From positions 2,973,001-3,037,000 of the forward strand of contig CP011265.1 in the NCBI GenBank assembly GCA_000972765.1: DNA of 64,000 bases, given 5' to 3'. Position 1 is the stretch's first letter, and each line of letters begins with the position of its first letter. Shown piece by piece: positions 55,917 to 64,000 of the stretch. Both the position numbers and the translations under genes were made by a program. Origin of the DNA: Verrucomicrobia bacterium IMCC26134 (GTDB taxonomy: Bacteria > Verrucomicrobiota > Verrucomicrobiia > Opitutales > Opitutaceae). The notes beneath the pieces were generated by a model, which was not told the origin of the DNA, did no database searches, and saw only the letters and a program-made list of their open reading frames with translations.

Positions 55917-56582
55917 ATGGATACCCTTGAACAGCTCCGTGATCGTCTCGCCACCCGCTTTCCCGAGGCGCAGGTCGTGTTCGTAACCAATCCAGGCGCC
56001 TCCGCCGAACACTCGCTGTTGCTCGACGCCGCCCACGCCCGCGACATCGCCTTTTTCCTGCGCGACGACCCCGCTCTCCGCCTCGACTACTGCTCCAACG
56101 CCACCGGCATCGACTGGCCCGAAAAGGAGATCACCGACGTCGTAAAAACCTCCGTCCCCGATCCCGCCGGCGGCCCCGCCAAGATCGTCGAGACTAAGTC
56201 CGTCCGCGTGCAGCCCGGCTACCTCGAAGCCGTTTACCACCTCTTCTCCGTCGCCCTTAAGCACGGGCCCGTCGTCATCCGTCTACGCACCGCCAACCGC
56301 TCCGACGCCGTCACCCTGCCCTCGCTCACCCCGGTCTGGCGCTCGTGCGATTTCCAGGAGCGCGAGATCTTCGACCTCTTCGGCATCGTCTTCGCCGGCC
56401 ACCCCGACCTGCGCCGCATCCTCATGTGGGACGAGTTCAAGGATCACCCCATGCGCAAAGACTACGTCGAGCCAGCCGACTATGAGTGGGAACCCACCGC
56501 CCACGACGAGGTTCTCGACAAAGCCAAAGCCTTCCGCGCGAGCGTCCCCTCCGTGGCCGCGAGAAAGGAGACCGCATCATGA
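55917..56582 (+). CDS. nuoC: NADH-quinone oxidoreductase subunit C
   Basis: This 221-residue peripheral-arm subunit has the 30-kDa subunit signature ERE(I/M)[32 protein letters not shown], seen as [20 protein letters not shown] and [17 protein letters not shown] short loop insertion ([14 protein letters not shown]) is present near residues 80-93. It is a separate gene, not the NuoCD fusion of E. coli. It overlaps nuoD by 4 bp (ATGA). Confidence 0.95.
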   Translation: MDTLEQLRDRLATRFPEAQVVFVTNPGASAEHSLLLDAAHARDIAFFLRDDPALRLDYCSNATGIDWPEKEITDVVKTSVPDPAGGPAKIVETKSVRVQPGYLEAVYHLFSVALKHGPVVIRLRTANRSDAVTLPSLTPVWRSCDFQEREIFDLFGIVFAGHPDLRRILMWDEFKDHPMRKDYVEPADYEWEPTAHDEVLDKAKAFRASVPSVAARKETAS

Positions 56583-57769
56583 ACAGCCCCGCCCCCGCTT
56601 TCGCCTCCGTTCCGTCGCCCTTCGGCGCCCCGTCCGGCCCCACTGTCCGCGCCGTCCACGACCAGTTTCACGGAGACTTGCTTGAGGTCTCGATGGGGCC
56701 GCAACACCCCTCCACCCACGGCGTTTTCCGCATGATCGCCTCCCTCGACGGCGAGCAGATCGTCAAGCTCAAGCCCGTCTTCGGCTACCTCCATCGCAAC
56801 CACGAGAAGATCGCGGAGAACACCAGCTACCTGGCGTCGATGCCCTACACCGACCGCCTCGACTACCTCTGCTCCATGTCCACCAACTGGGCCTACGCCC
56901 TCGCGGTGGAAAAGCTCCTCGGCCAGTCCGTCCCCGACCGCGCCCAGTATCTCCGTGTCATCCTCGCCGAGATGACGCGTATTGTGAACCACTCCTGCCT
57001 CGTCGGCTTCCTCTTCAACGACCTCGGCACCTCGTTCACCCCGCTGCTCTACGCCTTCCGCGAACGCGAAAAGTTCATCGACCTCTTCGAGTCCCTCAGC
57101 GGCTCGCGCATGATGTGCAACTACCAGCGTTTCGGTGGCTGCCGCGTGGACCCCACACCCGAGTGGCTCGCCGCCGCCCGCACCCTGATCGAAAACTTCC
57201 CGCGCTTCCTCGATGAGTATGAGCGCCTGTTGACCGGCAACGAGATCATGCTCGCCCGCACCCAGGGCATCGGCCGCCTCGACCCCGCCCGGGCAGTCAA
57301 CGCCGGCATCACCGGACCCGTCCTTCGCGCCAGCGGCGTCGATTACGATATCCGCAAGGTGGACGCCTACGGCTTCTACTCGCGGTTCGATTTCCGCGTG
57401 CCGCTCGGTGACCACGGCGACACCTACGATCGCTACATGCTCCGGATTCTCGAAATGCGCGAGTCGGTCAAAATCCTCTCCCAGGCCTTCCGCGACATCC
57501 CCGCCGGACCCATCATGGACCCAAAGGCCAAACAGCGCGGCCACCGACCCAAGGCCGGTGAGGCCTACGCCCGCATCGAAGGCCCCAAGGGCGAACTCGG
57601 CTTCTACCTTCTCAGCGACGGCGGCCCCAATCCCTACCGCTACCGCGTCCGCCCCCCTTCCCTCATCAACCTCACCCTCCTCGAAGAAATGTGCTTGGGG
57701 CACACGATTGCCGACTCCGTCGTCATCCTCGGCAGCATCGATATCGTCCTCGGCGAGGTAGACCGCTAA
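56579..57769 (+). CDS. nuoD: NADH-quinone oxidoreductase subunit D
   Basis: This 396-residue 49-kDa-type subunit lines the quinone pocket. Typical blocks are [46 protein letters not shown], the region LNDLGTS-like [27 protein letters not shown] and the C-terminal [18 protein letters not shown]. The start ATG 56579 overlaps nuoC's stop. Upstream frame extension is not coding. Confidence 0.95.
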   Translation: MNSPAPAFASVPSPFGAPSGPTVRAVHDQFHGDLLEVSMGPQHPSTHGVFRMIASLDGEQIVKLKPVFGYLHRNHEKIAENTSYLASMPYTDRLDYLCSMSTNWAYALAVEKLLGQSVPDRAQYLRVILAEMTRIVNHSCLVGFLFNDLGTSFTPLLYAFREREKFIDLFESLSGSRMMCNYQRFGGCRVDPTPEWLAAARTLIENFPRFLDEYERLLTGNEIMLARTQGIGRLDPARAVNAGITGPVLRASGVDYDIRKVDAYGFYSRFDFRVPLGDHGDTYDRYMLRILEMRESVKILSQAFRDIPAGPIMDPKAKQRGHRPKAGEAYARIEGPKGELGFYLLSDGGPNPYRYRVRPPSLINLTLLEEMCLGHTIADSVVILGSIDIVLGEVDR

Positions 57770-57775
57770 ACCAAC

Positions 57776-58426
57776 ATGCTCGGCTCCGGCATCATCAAAG
57801 GTCTCGCGGTCACCGCGAAAAACTTCCTCGGAAGCTATCACGACCCCGCGCGGATGGTGACAGTCGAGTATCCCGAGCAGCCCACCGTCCTGCCCGAGGC
57901 CTACCGCAACTTCCCCTTCCTCATCAGCGAAGACGCCGCCGACCCCATGGGCACGCTGCGCTGCGTCTCCTGCCAGATTTGCGAAAAGGAGTGTCCGCCC
58001 CAGTGCATCGTTATCGAGAAGAGCAAAGACAAGAAGCCCGACGCCACCGGCAAACCTCAGCTCTACCCGCTCACGTTTAACATCGATATCTCCGTCTGCA
58101 TGAGCTGCCAGATCTGCGTCGAGGTCTGCCCCTTCGACGCGATCAAAATGGACAAGGTCTTCGAGGTCGCCGTCACCAACCGCTTCGACGGCCTGCTCCT
58201 CACCCGCGACCAGCTCGCCAAGCCCAACTCCTACTACCACGATATTCACCCGGCCGAAGCCGCCGAGGTGGACGAACGCCTCGCCGCCGAGCGCAAGGCC
58301 GCCGAGGAAAAGGCCAAGGCCGCCGCAGCCGCGAAAGCCGCCGCAGCCGCCGCCAAAGCCACGCCCACTCCGAAGCCGTCGGACGGCCCCACCGAAGCTT
58401 CAGCAAAGGGGGGCACCGCCGCATGA
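57776..58426 (+). CDS. nuoI: NADH-quinone oxidoreductase subunit I
   Basis: This 216-residue ferredoxin-like subunit carries two [4Fe-4S] clusters: CVSCQICEKECPPQCI and CMSCQICVEVCPFDAI. The last 60 residues are Ala/Lys/Pro-rich and make it longer than usual. It is placed between nuoD and nuoH; the canonical order puts nuoI after nuoH. In this operon it would accept electrons from an input module that is not encoded here. The stop overlaps nuoH. Confidence 0.94.
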   Translation: MLGSGIIKGLAVTAKNFLGSYHDPARMVTVEYPEQPTVLPEAYRNFPFLISEDAADPMGTLRCVSCQICEKECPPQCIVIEKSKDKKPDATGKPQLYPLTFNIDISVCMSCQICVEVCPFDAIKMDKVFEVAVTNRFDGLLLTRDQLAKPNSYYHDIHPAEAAEVDERLAAERKAAEEKAKAAAAAKAAAAAAKATPTPKPSDGPTEASAKGGTAA

Positions 58427-59664
58427 GCGCCGCCGCCGATTCCTTCCTGGAACGCGCCCCCCTTGAGTTGCGCGACTGGGCCGTCCAGCTGCTGCCCGCG
58501 CCGCTGCAATGGATTTCCCACCATCTCATCACGATCGTGGCCGTGCTCGCCGTCTTCGGCCTGTTCTTCGCCTTCACCACCGTCGCCGAGCGCAAACTCC
58601 TCGGCCGCCTGCAAAACCGCCTCGGCCCCAACCGCGCCGGCCTGCCCAAGTTCTCCATCCTGCCCTGGCACATCCGCCACAAGCTCTTCGGCCTCTCGCA
58701 ACCGTTCGCCGACGCCGTAAAGGCCCTCACCAAGGAGGACATCGTCCCCGCCGCCGCCGACAAGGTCCTGCACTTCCTCGCGCCCGTCGTCGTGGTCGGT
58801 TTCTCGCTGATGACCTTCGCCGTCCTGCCCTTCGGCCGGAATCTCATCCCGGTCGAGCTCGACGCCGCCCTGCTCTACTTCTTCGCCGCCGGTTCCGCCT
58901 CTGAGCTCGCCATCTTCATGGCCGGCTGGTCCAGCCGTAACAAATACTCGCTGCTCGCCGCCATGCGCGCCCTCGCCCAGCTCATCAGCTACGAGCTGCC
59001 GCTGATCCTCTCGGTCGTGCCCGTCGTGCTCGTCGCCAGCACGCTCTCCACCTCCGCCATCGTGCAGGCCCAGGGCGCGTGGACCTTTGGCGTGCTGCCG
59101 CACTGGTTTGTCTTCACCCCTTGGGGCTTCGCCGGCTTCATCATCTTTCTCATCTCCGCGCTGGCCGAGTCCAACCGCTCGCCCTTCGATTTGCCCGAGG
59201 CCGAGAGCGAACTGGTGGCTGGCCACCTCACCGAATATTCCGGTTTCAAATACGCCCTCTTCTTCATGGCCGAGTATTTCGGCCTCACCGCCCTCAGCGG
59301 CCTCGGCGTGACCGTGTTCCTGGGCGGTTGGCAGGCTCCGTGCGAGCTCCTCTATTGGGTTCCATCCTACCTTTGGTTCATGGGGAAGCTCATCTTGATG
59401 ATCATGCTTTTCATCTGGGTGCGCGGCACCTTGCTCCGCCTGCGCATAGACCAGCTCACCCGCCTTTCCTGGCAGTTCCTAGTGCCGCTGGCATTGCTCA
59501 ATGTCGGCAACGCCGCGTTCTGGGCGCTCACCGCCCAGTGGTCCGGCCCTCTTCAACTCGTTCGCTGGGCCGTCTCCGCCGCCATCGTGATCGTGCCGTT
59601 CCTCGTCATCGGCCGCTCCCTCTCCGCCGGCTACGCGCCTCGCACCTACCGTTACGCGCCATGA
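58423..59664 (+). CDS. nuoH: NADH-quinone oxidoreductase subunit H
   Basis: This 413-residue membrane subunit connects the peripheral and membrane arms. Conserved segments are AERKLLGRLQNRLGPNRAGL, the quinone-site region and LISALAESNRSPFDLPEAESELVAGHLTEYSG (pieces SALAESNRSPFDLPEAESEL and VAGHLTEYSGFKYALFFMAEY). About eight helices are visible. It overlaps nuoI (ATGA) at its start and nuoJ at its end. Confidence 0.95.
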   Translation: MSAAADSFLERAPLELRDWAVQLLPAPLQWISHHLITIVAVLAVFGLFFAFTTVAERKLLGRLQNRLGPNRAGLPKFSILPWHIRHKLFGLSQPFADAVKALTKEDIVPAAADKVLHFLAPVVVVGFSLMTFAVLPFGRNLIPVELDAALLYFFAAGSASELAIFMAGWSSRNKYSLLAAMRALAQLISYELPLILSVVPVVLVASTLSTSAIVQAQGAWTFGVLPHWFVFTPWGFAGFIIFLISALAESNRSPFDLPEAESELVAGHLTEYSGFKYALFFMAEYFGLTALSGLGVTVFLGGWQAPCELLYWVPSYLWFMGKLILMIMLFIWVRGTLLRLRIDQLTRLSWQFLVPLALLNVGNAAFWALTAQWSGPLQLVRWAVSAAIVIVPFLVIGRSLSAGYAPRTYRYAP

Positions 59665-60179
59665 CCGCCGCCCTTCTTCTCATCGCCGTTCTGATGCTCG
59701 GCTCCGCCGCCGCCGCCATGCTGCGGCGCAATCTGATCCACAGCGCCTTGCTGCTCGTCGCCAGCTGGACCGGCGTAGCCGCCTTCTACCTCTGGGCCGG
59801 CGCCGAGTTCGTGGCTTTCGCCCAGATCCTCGTTTACGCCGGCGCCGTCTCGATGGTCGTGCTCTTCGCCGTGTTACTCACTCGCCAGAGCCGCGAAGCT
59901 GATCTGCCGATCGAGCCCGCCACCGTGACGCGCACCGCCTCCGCCTTCGCCGTCGCCGCCAGCCTCGCCGCCGTGATTGGCTCGGCCGTGGCCACCGCCC
60001 GTTTCCCCGCCGCCTCCGCCGAAGCCCCCGCCGCGAGCGTGAAGCAGATCGGCCTCGAGCTCATGGCGGAACACGGCGCCGCCCTCCTCATTGTCGGCAT
60101 CGTTCTCACCGTGGCCCTGATCGGCGCCACCGTCATCGCCTCGAACGACAAAAAACGCGACCCGGAGGACGCCCCATGA
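59661..60179 (+). CDS. nuoJ: NADH-quinone oxidoreductase subunit J
   Basis: This 172-residue membrane subunit contains the conserved HSALLLVASWTGVAAFYLWAGAEFVAFAQILVYAGAVSMVVLFAVLL, visible as LLVASWTGVAAFYLWAGAEF and FAQILVYAGAVSMVVLFAVL. A long periplasmic loop with Ala/Glu precedes the last helix. ATG 59661 overlaps the nuoH stop, and its own stop overlaps nuoK. Confidence 0.93.
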   Translation: MTAALLLIAVLMLGSAAAAMLRRNLIHSALLLVASWTGVAAFYLWAGAEFVAFAQILVYAGAVSMVVLFAVLLTRQSREADLPIEPATVTRTASAFAVAASLAAVIGSAVATARFPAASAEAPAASVKQIGLELMAEHGAALLIVGIVLTVALIGATVIASNDKKRDPEDAP

Positions 60180-60487
60180 CGCCCCTGCATCTCTGTCTCC
60201 TGATCTCGACCGCGCTCTTCTGCATCGGCCTCTTCGGCGCGCTAGCCCGTAGCAACACCATCCTCGTGCTGCTCGGCATCGAACTGATGCTGAACGCCGC
60301 CAACATAAATTTCATCGCCTTCTGGCGCTACGGTCCCAACCCCGCCGCTGCCAACGGCATGATCTTTGTGCTTTTTTCCATCGCCGTTGCCGCCGCCGAG
60401 GCCGCCGTCGGTCTCGCCCTCATCATCGCGGTTTACCGCCATCAGAAGAACATCCGGCTGCAAGAGGCCACCGTGCTTAAAGGCTGA
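60176..60487 (+). CDS. nuoK: NADH-quinone oxidoreductase subunit K
   Basis: This 103-residue three-helix subunit has the motif GIELMLNAANINFIAF and GLALIIAVYRHQKN typical of NuoK, including the buried glutamates that belong to the proton pathway. It overlaps nuoJ and is followed by nuoL after 3 bp. Confidence 0.95.
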   Translation: MTPLHLCLLISTALFCIGLFGALARSNTILVLLGIELMLNAANINFIAFWRYGPNPAAANGMIFVLFSIAVAAAEAAVGLALIIAVYRHQKNIRLQEATVLKG

Positions 60488-60490
60488 GCC

Positions 60491-62497
60491 ATGACCCTCC
60501 CCGTCCAACTCCTCTGGCTCATTCCCGCCCTGCCCCTGCTCGTCGCCGGCATCGGGGCACTGACCCGCCATCGCGGCGTCGCGCTCGCCGCCATCTTCGC
60601 CATGGCCGGGTCCTTCGTGCTTTCGTGCCTCGCCCTCGCCGGCGCGTTGCAAGACCCCGCCGTCCACGCGACCTACAACTTCGCCTGGTTTGACCTCGGG
60701 CACGGCACGCTGCGGCTCGGATTCCTGCTCGATCCGCTAACCGCACTCATGACCACCATGGTCACTTTCGTAGGCACACTGATTTTCATCTTCAGCCTGG
60801 GCTACATGAAAAAGGACGAGAACTTCTCCCGCTTCTTCTGTTTCCTGTGTCTCTTTGCCGCCGCCATGCTCGGCCTGCTCGTGGCCAACAGTCTCCTGCT
60901 GCTCTTCATCTGCTGGGAACTCGTCGGTCTCGCCTCCTACCTGCTCATCGGTTTCTGGTTCCACAAACCGTCCGCCGCCGCCGCCGCCAAAAAGGCTTTC
61001 ATCACCACTCGTATCGGCGATCTAGGCTTCCTTCTTGGCTTGCTCTGGCTCGCTGACTCCACCGGCTCGCTCCTTTTCTTCGACAACGGCCACGGCGTGC
61101 TCGAAGCCGCCACCCTCGCCTCGCTCTCCGGCCAGACGCTAGCCTGCGGTCTCGCTCTCTCCACCGCCATCGGCCTGCTCATCTTCTGCGGCGCGATCGG
61201 TAAGTCCGGCCAGTTCCCGCTTCACGTCTGGCTGCCGGACGCGATGGAAGGCCCCACGCCTGTCAGCGCGCTCATCCACGCCGCCACCATGGTCGCCGCC
61301 GGCGTCTTCCTCATCGCCCGCGTCTACCCGCTTATGTCGGCCGACGCCTTGCTCACCGCCGTCCCTGTCCACGCGCTCACCGTCGTCGCCTTCATCGGTG
61401 CGATCACCGCGCTTCTGGGCGCGCTCATCGCCTGCGCGCAAAACGACATCAAGCGCGTGCTCGCCTTCTCCACCGTCTCCCAACTCGGCTACATGATGCT
61501 GGCCCTCGGCGTAGGTGCCTGGAGCGCCGCCATCTTCCACCTGCTTACCCACGCCTTTTTCAAGGCTCTGCTCTTTCTCGGCGCGGGCTCCGTTATCCAC
61601 GCCGCCCACCACGAGCAGGACATCCGACGGCTCGGCGGCCTGCGCACCAAGATGAAGTTCACATTTGCCTCTTTCGCCATCGGCATGATGGCCCTCTCCG
61701 GCGTGCCGTTCCTCTTCTCCGGTTTCTGGAGCAAGGAGGCCATCCTCCACGCCGCCCACGAGTGGAACGTCTCCCACCTCCCGCTCTACGCCGGCCTATG
61801 CGCCGTCGTGCTCACCGCCTTCTACATGACGCGCCTCGTCGCCGAGACTTTCTTTGGGCAACCTCGATCACACGGCGCCGACCACGCTCACGAAAACACA
61901 GCCGCCATGACTGCGCCACTCGTCATCCTCGCCGCCTGCGCCGTCCTCCTCGGCTTCCTGGGCACGCCCTACTGGCCGTGGCTTCAGAAAACCCTCGATC
62001 CCCACTACGAAGCCACCCAAGGCGGCCTCGGCCTGATGCTCCTCTCCATCGGCCTCGTCGGCGCCGGCCTCGGTCTCGGTTGGTGGCTCTACGGCAGGAA
62101 ACTCCGCGCCACCGCCGCCGACCGCGACCCCCTCGCCACCGCCGCCCCCTTCGTCATGGCCGCCCTGGCCAACCGCCTCGGCTTCGACGAACTCTACGCC
62201 GCCACCGTCGGCCGCCTGAACACCGCCACCGCCGCCCTCGCCGCATTCCTCGACCGTTATGTGATCGGCGGCCTCGTCACTTTCCTCGCCCAGCTCGGCA
62301 TCTTCTCCGGCTCGGTCAACCGCCAGATGGACGAAGCCAACCTCAACGGTGGCTTCGACGCCGTCAGCGAGAGCGTTCGCGAAACCGGTTTATTCTACTC
62401 GCGCAAACAAACCGGCGAGACGCACGGCTACCTGCGGGTCGTGGCGGTGGCGTTTGTCCTGCTATTCCTCGTCCTGGCGCTGGGAGGTGTCCGGTGA
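60491..62497 (+). CDS. nuoL: NADH-quinone oxidoreductase subunit L
   Basis: This 668-residue antiporter-like subunit pumps protons. It has about 16 helices. Conserved segments include LLFICWELVGLASYLLIGFW, SAAAAAKKAFITTRIGDLGF, GAIGKSGQFPLHVWLPDAMEGPTPVSALIHAATMVAAGVF (pieces GKSGQFPLHVWLPDAMEGP and TPVSALIHAATMVAAGVFL) and LTHAFFKALLFLGAGSVIHA. The lateral helix at the C-terminus is present. The stop overlaps nuoM. Confidence 0.95.
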   Translation: MTLPVQLLWLIPALPLLVAGIGALTRHRGVALAAIFAMAGSFVLSCLALAGALQDPAVHATYNFAWFDLGHGTLRLGFLLDPLTALMTTMVTFVGTLIFIFSLGYMKKDENFSRFFCFLCLFAAAMLGLLVANSLLLLFICWELVGLASYLLIGFWFHKPSAAAAAKKAFITTRIGDLGFLLGLLWLADSTGSLLFFDNGHGVLEAATLASLSGQTLACGLALSTAIGLLIFCGAIGKSGQFPLHVWLPDAMEGPTPVSALIHAATMVAAGVFLIARVYPLMSADALLTAVPVHALTVVAFIGAITALLGALIACAQNDIKRVLAFSTVSQLGYMMLALGVGAWSAAIFHLLTHAFFKALLFLGAGSVIHAAHHEQDIRRLGGLRTKMKFTFASFAIGMMALSGVPFLFSGFWSKEAILHAAHEWNVSHLPLYAGLCAVVLTAFYMTRLVAETFFGQPRSHGADHAHENTAAMTAPLVILAACAVLLGFLGTPYWPWLQKTLDPHYEATQGGLGLMLLSIGLVGAGLGLGWWLYGRKLRATAADRDPLATAAPFVMAALANRLGFDELYAATVGRLNTATAALAAFLDRYVIGGLVTFLAQLGIFSGSVNRQMDEANLNGGFDAVSESVRETGLFYSRKQTGETHGYLRVVAVAFVLLFLVLALGGVR

Positions 62498-64000
62498 AGT
62501 GCCTGCTTTCCACCCTCATCCTGACGCCTTGGGTCGGCGCGCTCCTGCTCGCCTTCACCCCGCGCCTTAGTCCCAGGGTCACACGCACCCTTGCGTTGCT
62601 CTTCAGTCTCTCGACCTTGGGCTTAGTCGCCTTCGCCTGGTCCGGCTTCGACCCCGCCGCGCCCGGCTACCAATTCGTCGAACAACACGCTTGGATAAAG
62701 TTCCTCAACGTCTCCTACCACCTCGGCCTAGACGGCATGAGCCTCGGATTGGTCGCGCTCACCGGCCTCATCGCGCCGACCGCCCTGCTCGCCTCCTGGA
62801 AAATCGAGCGTGATCCGCGTCTCTTTAACCTGCTCTTCCTCTTTCTCCAAGGCGCTGCGATTGGTGTTTTCCTCGCGCTCAATTTTTTCCCTTGGTTCAT
62901 CTGCTGGGAGCTCAGCCTCGTGCCAGCCTTCTTCTTGATCAAACTCTGGGGCGGCCCCTGTGCCTCTCGCGCCGCCTACCAGTTCGTCGTCTATACCATC
63001 GGCGGCAGCGCCTTCATGTTGCTCGCCTTCGCCGCCCTTTTCGCCGCCACCGGCACTTTTGACTTCGTCGAGCTCGCCGCCCTCGCCCGCGACGGCGGCC
63101 TCGCCACCGTCATTCCCTCCCCTGCCCTCGGCACAATTTTCATCGGCGTGCTGCTCGGACTCGCGGTCAAGGTTCCGCTCTTCCCCTTCCACACCTGGCT
63201 ACCCTCGGCCTACTCCGAGGCCCCCACCGCCGCATCGATGTTTCTCACCGGCATCATGTCGAAGATGGGCGTTTACGGCTTCCTCCGCATCCTCTGGCCG
63301 CTCTTTCCCTCCCAACTCCACGCCGCCGCCCCCTTGCTGCTCGGGCTCGCGCTCGCCGGCGTCGTGTTCGGCGCCTTCGCCGCCCTGGCACAGACTGACC
63401 TCAAACGCATGGTCGCATATTCATCCATCAACCACGTCAGCTACTGCCTGCTCGCCCTCTTCGCCGTAGCGGGATCCAGCAGCTTCAACCCCGACGCCTC
63501 CACCGCGGCCCTTAGCGGCGCACTGCTGCAAATGTTCAACCACGGCCTCTCCGCCTCCGCCTTGTTCTTCTGTGTCGGCATTCTTGAAAACCGCTCCGGC
63601 GGAAAACGCGGCCTGCTCGACTTCGGCGGCGTGCGCACCGCCGCCCCGGTCTTCGCCGGTTTTTGCGGTATCGCCCTGTTCTCTTCCCTCGGACTGCCGG
63701 GGCTCAACGGCTTCGTCGGCGAGTTCCTCGTTTTCCGCGGCGTCTTCGGCCTAGCGCCTTGGACCGCCGCCATCGGCTGCCTCGGCCTCTTCGCCACCGC
63801 CTTCTTCCTGCTGACGTTCTGGCAACGCGTCTTCCACGGCCCGCAAAGCCCCGCCGTCGCCAGCCGTTTCCGTGACCTCTCCATGCTGGAAACCATCACC
63901 CTGGTCCCGGCTGTTACGCTGATGGTTGTCCTCGGCGTCTGCCCGCAACTTCTCGTGAGTCTCTTCAACCCTCTGGTCACTGCCTGGGTCGTTCACCTGC
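62494..64000 (+). CDS. nuoM: NADH-quinone oxidoreductase subunit M (3' end outside window)
   Basis: This antiporter-like subunit starts at GTG 62494, overlapping the nuoL stop (GTGA); about 502 residues are in the window. Conserved segments are LGLDGMSLGLVALTGLI, FFPWFICWELSLVPAFFLIKLWGG (split as FFPWFICWELSLVPAFFLIK and LWGG), PLFPFHTWLPSAYSEAPTAA and FNHGLSASALFFCVGILENR. The gene is cut by the right edge, so nuoN is probably beyond it. The usual length is about 490-530 residues. Confidence 0.94.
   Translation, partial: MKCLLSTLILTPWVGALLLAFTPRLSPRVTRTLALLFSLSTLGLVAFAWSGFDPAAPGYQFVEQHAWIKFLNVSYHLGLDGMSLGLVALTGLIAPTALLASWKIERDPRLFNLLFLFLQGAAIGVFLALNFFPWFICWELSLVPAFFLIKLWGGPCASRAAYQFVVYTIGGSAFMLLAFAALFAATGTFDFVELAALARDGGLATVIPSPALGTIFIGVLLGLAVKVPLFPFHTWLPSAYSEAPTAASMFLTGIMSKMGVYGFLRILWPLFPSQLHAAAPLLLGLALAGVVFGAFAALAQTDLKRMVAYSSINHVSYCLLALFAVAGSSSFNPDASTAALSGALLQMFNHGLSASALFFCVGILENRSGGKRGLLDFGGVRTAAPVFAGFCGIALFSSLGLPGLNGFVGEFLVFRGVFGLAPWTAAIGCLGLFATAFFLLTFWQRVFHGPQSPAVASRFRDLSMLETITLVPAVTLMVVLGVCPQLLVSLFNPLVTAWVVHL

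Noticed and set aside
56480-58249. Minus-strand frame of 589 codons opposite nuoC, nuoD and nuoI
   Set aside because: The plus-strand nuo genes are certain. The frame is Gly/Asp/Glu/Val-rich antisense sequence.

Overview
The window is GC-rich, densely coding chromosomal DNA. It most likely comes from a member of the Verrucomicrobia, probably Opitutaceae-like. The evidence is indirect: a PEP-CTERM sorting signal, a pseudopilin of the short secreted type common in Planctomycetes/Verrucomicrobia, Ala/Pro-rich proteins, a KDO pathway gene (Gram-negative envelope), Mla lipid transport and a large TonB-dependent receptor. No rRNA, integrase, transposase or CRISPR array is seen. One tRNA-Gly(UCC) is present. 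Most genes are housekeeping and are packed with 4-bp ATGA/GTGA overlaps.

Layout. 1-5.3 kb (minus): pilC/gspF-like assembly protein, an NtrC-like regulator with a degenerate ATPase, and carB running off the left edge. 5.5-8 kb: tRNA-Gly, aldo/keto reductase, rsmE, rsmD. 8-16.2 kb: an Mla phospholipid transport locus (mlaE-mlaF-mlaD ... mlaC-mlaA) split by a two-component system, an EF-hand protein and a di-haem oxidoreductase. 16.2-18 kb: cvfB-like S1 protein and a dienelactone hydrolase. 18-22.7 kb: a hexuronate-type catabolic cluster (uxaC, TIM-barrel isomerase, Gfo/Idh oxidoreductase) divergent from a LacI regulator. 22.7-29.1 kb: vanZ-like gene, ligA, kdsB, HPr, tatD and an M32 carboxypeptidase. 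29.4-32.7 kb: TonB-dependent receptor and a tandem ACT protein. 32.8-39.7 kb: a DUF4177-like protein with a duplicated unknown domain, secreted PEP-CTERM, pseudopilin and surface proteins, a CusF-like copper protein, an Ig-fold protein and Hsp20. 40-43.6 kb: sufE, a YdeP-type molybdopterin oxidoreductase and fdhD in one overlapping operon. 43.7-49.6 kb: a metal-handling neighbourhood with two COG0523 GTPases, a palindrome-flanked HTH regulator, a formylglycine-generating enzyme and a WD40 protein. 50-54.7 kb: mixed small genes, an EamA transporter, a TPR protein and yceH. 54.9-64 kb: a complex I operon, nuoA-B-C-D-I-H-J-K-L-M, without nuoE/F/G, running off the right edge.

The most interesting points are: (i) three near-identical copies of the 17-bp palindrome GTAACCTAATAGGTTAC around a small HTH gene; (ii) the sufE-formate dehydrogenase-like-fdhD operon, which suggests a sulfur relay into a molybdenum enzyme; (iii) the Mla locus interrupted by a CpxAR-like system and a di-haem protein; (iv) an NtrC-like regulator lacking GAFTGA and the Walker B acids; (v) an uncharacterised repeated domain in a 588-residue protein. 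I found no clear defence, mobile or biosynthetic gene system. Function assignments rest on motif recognition by eye; no database searches were run.
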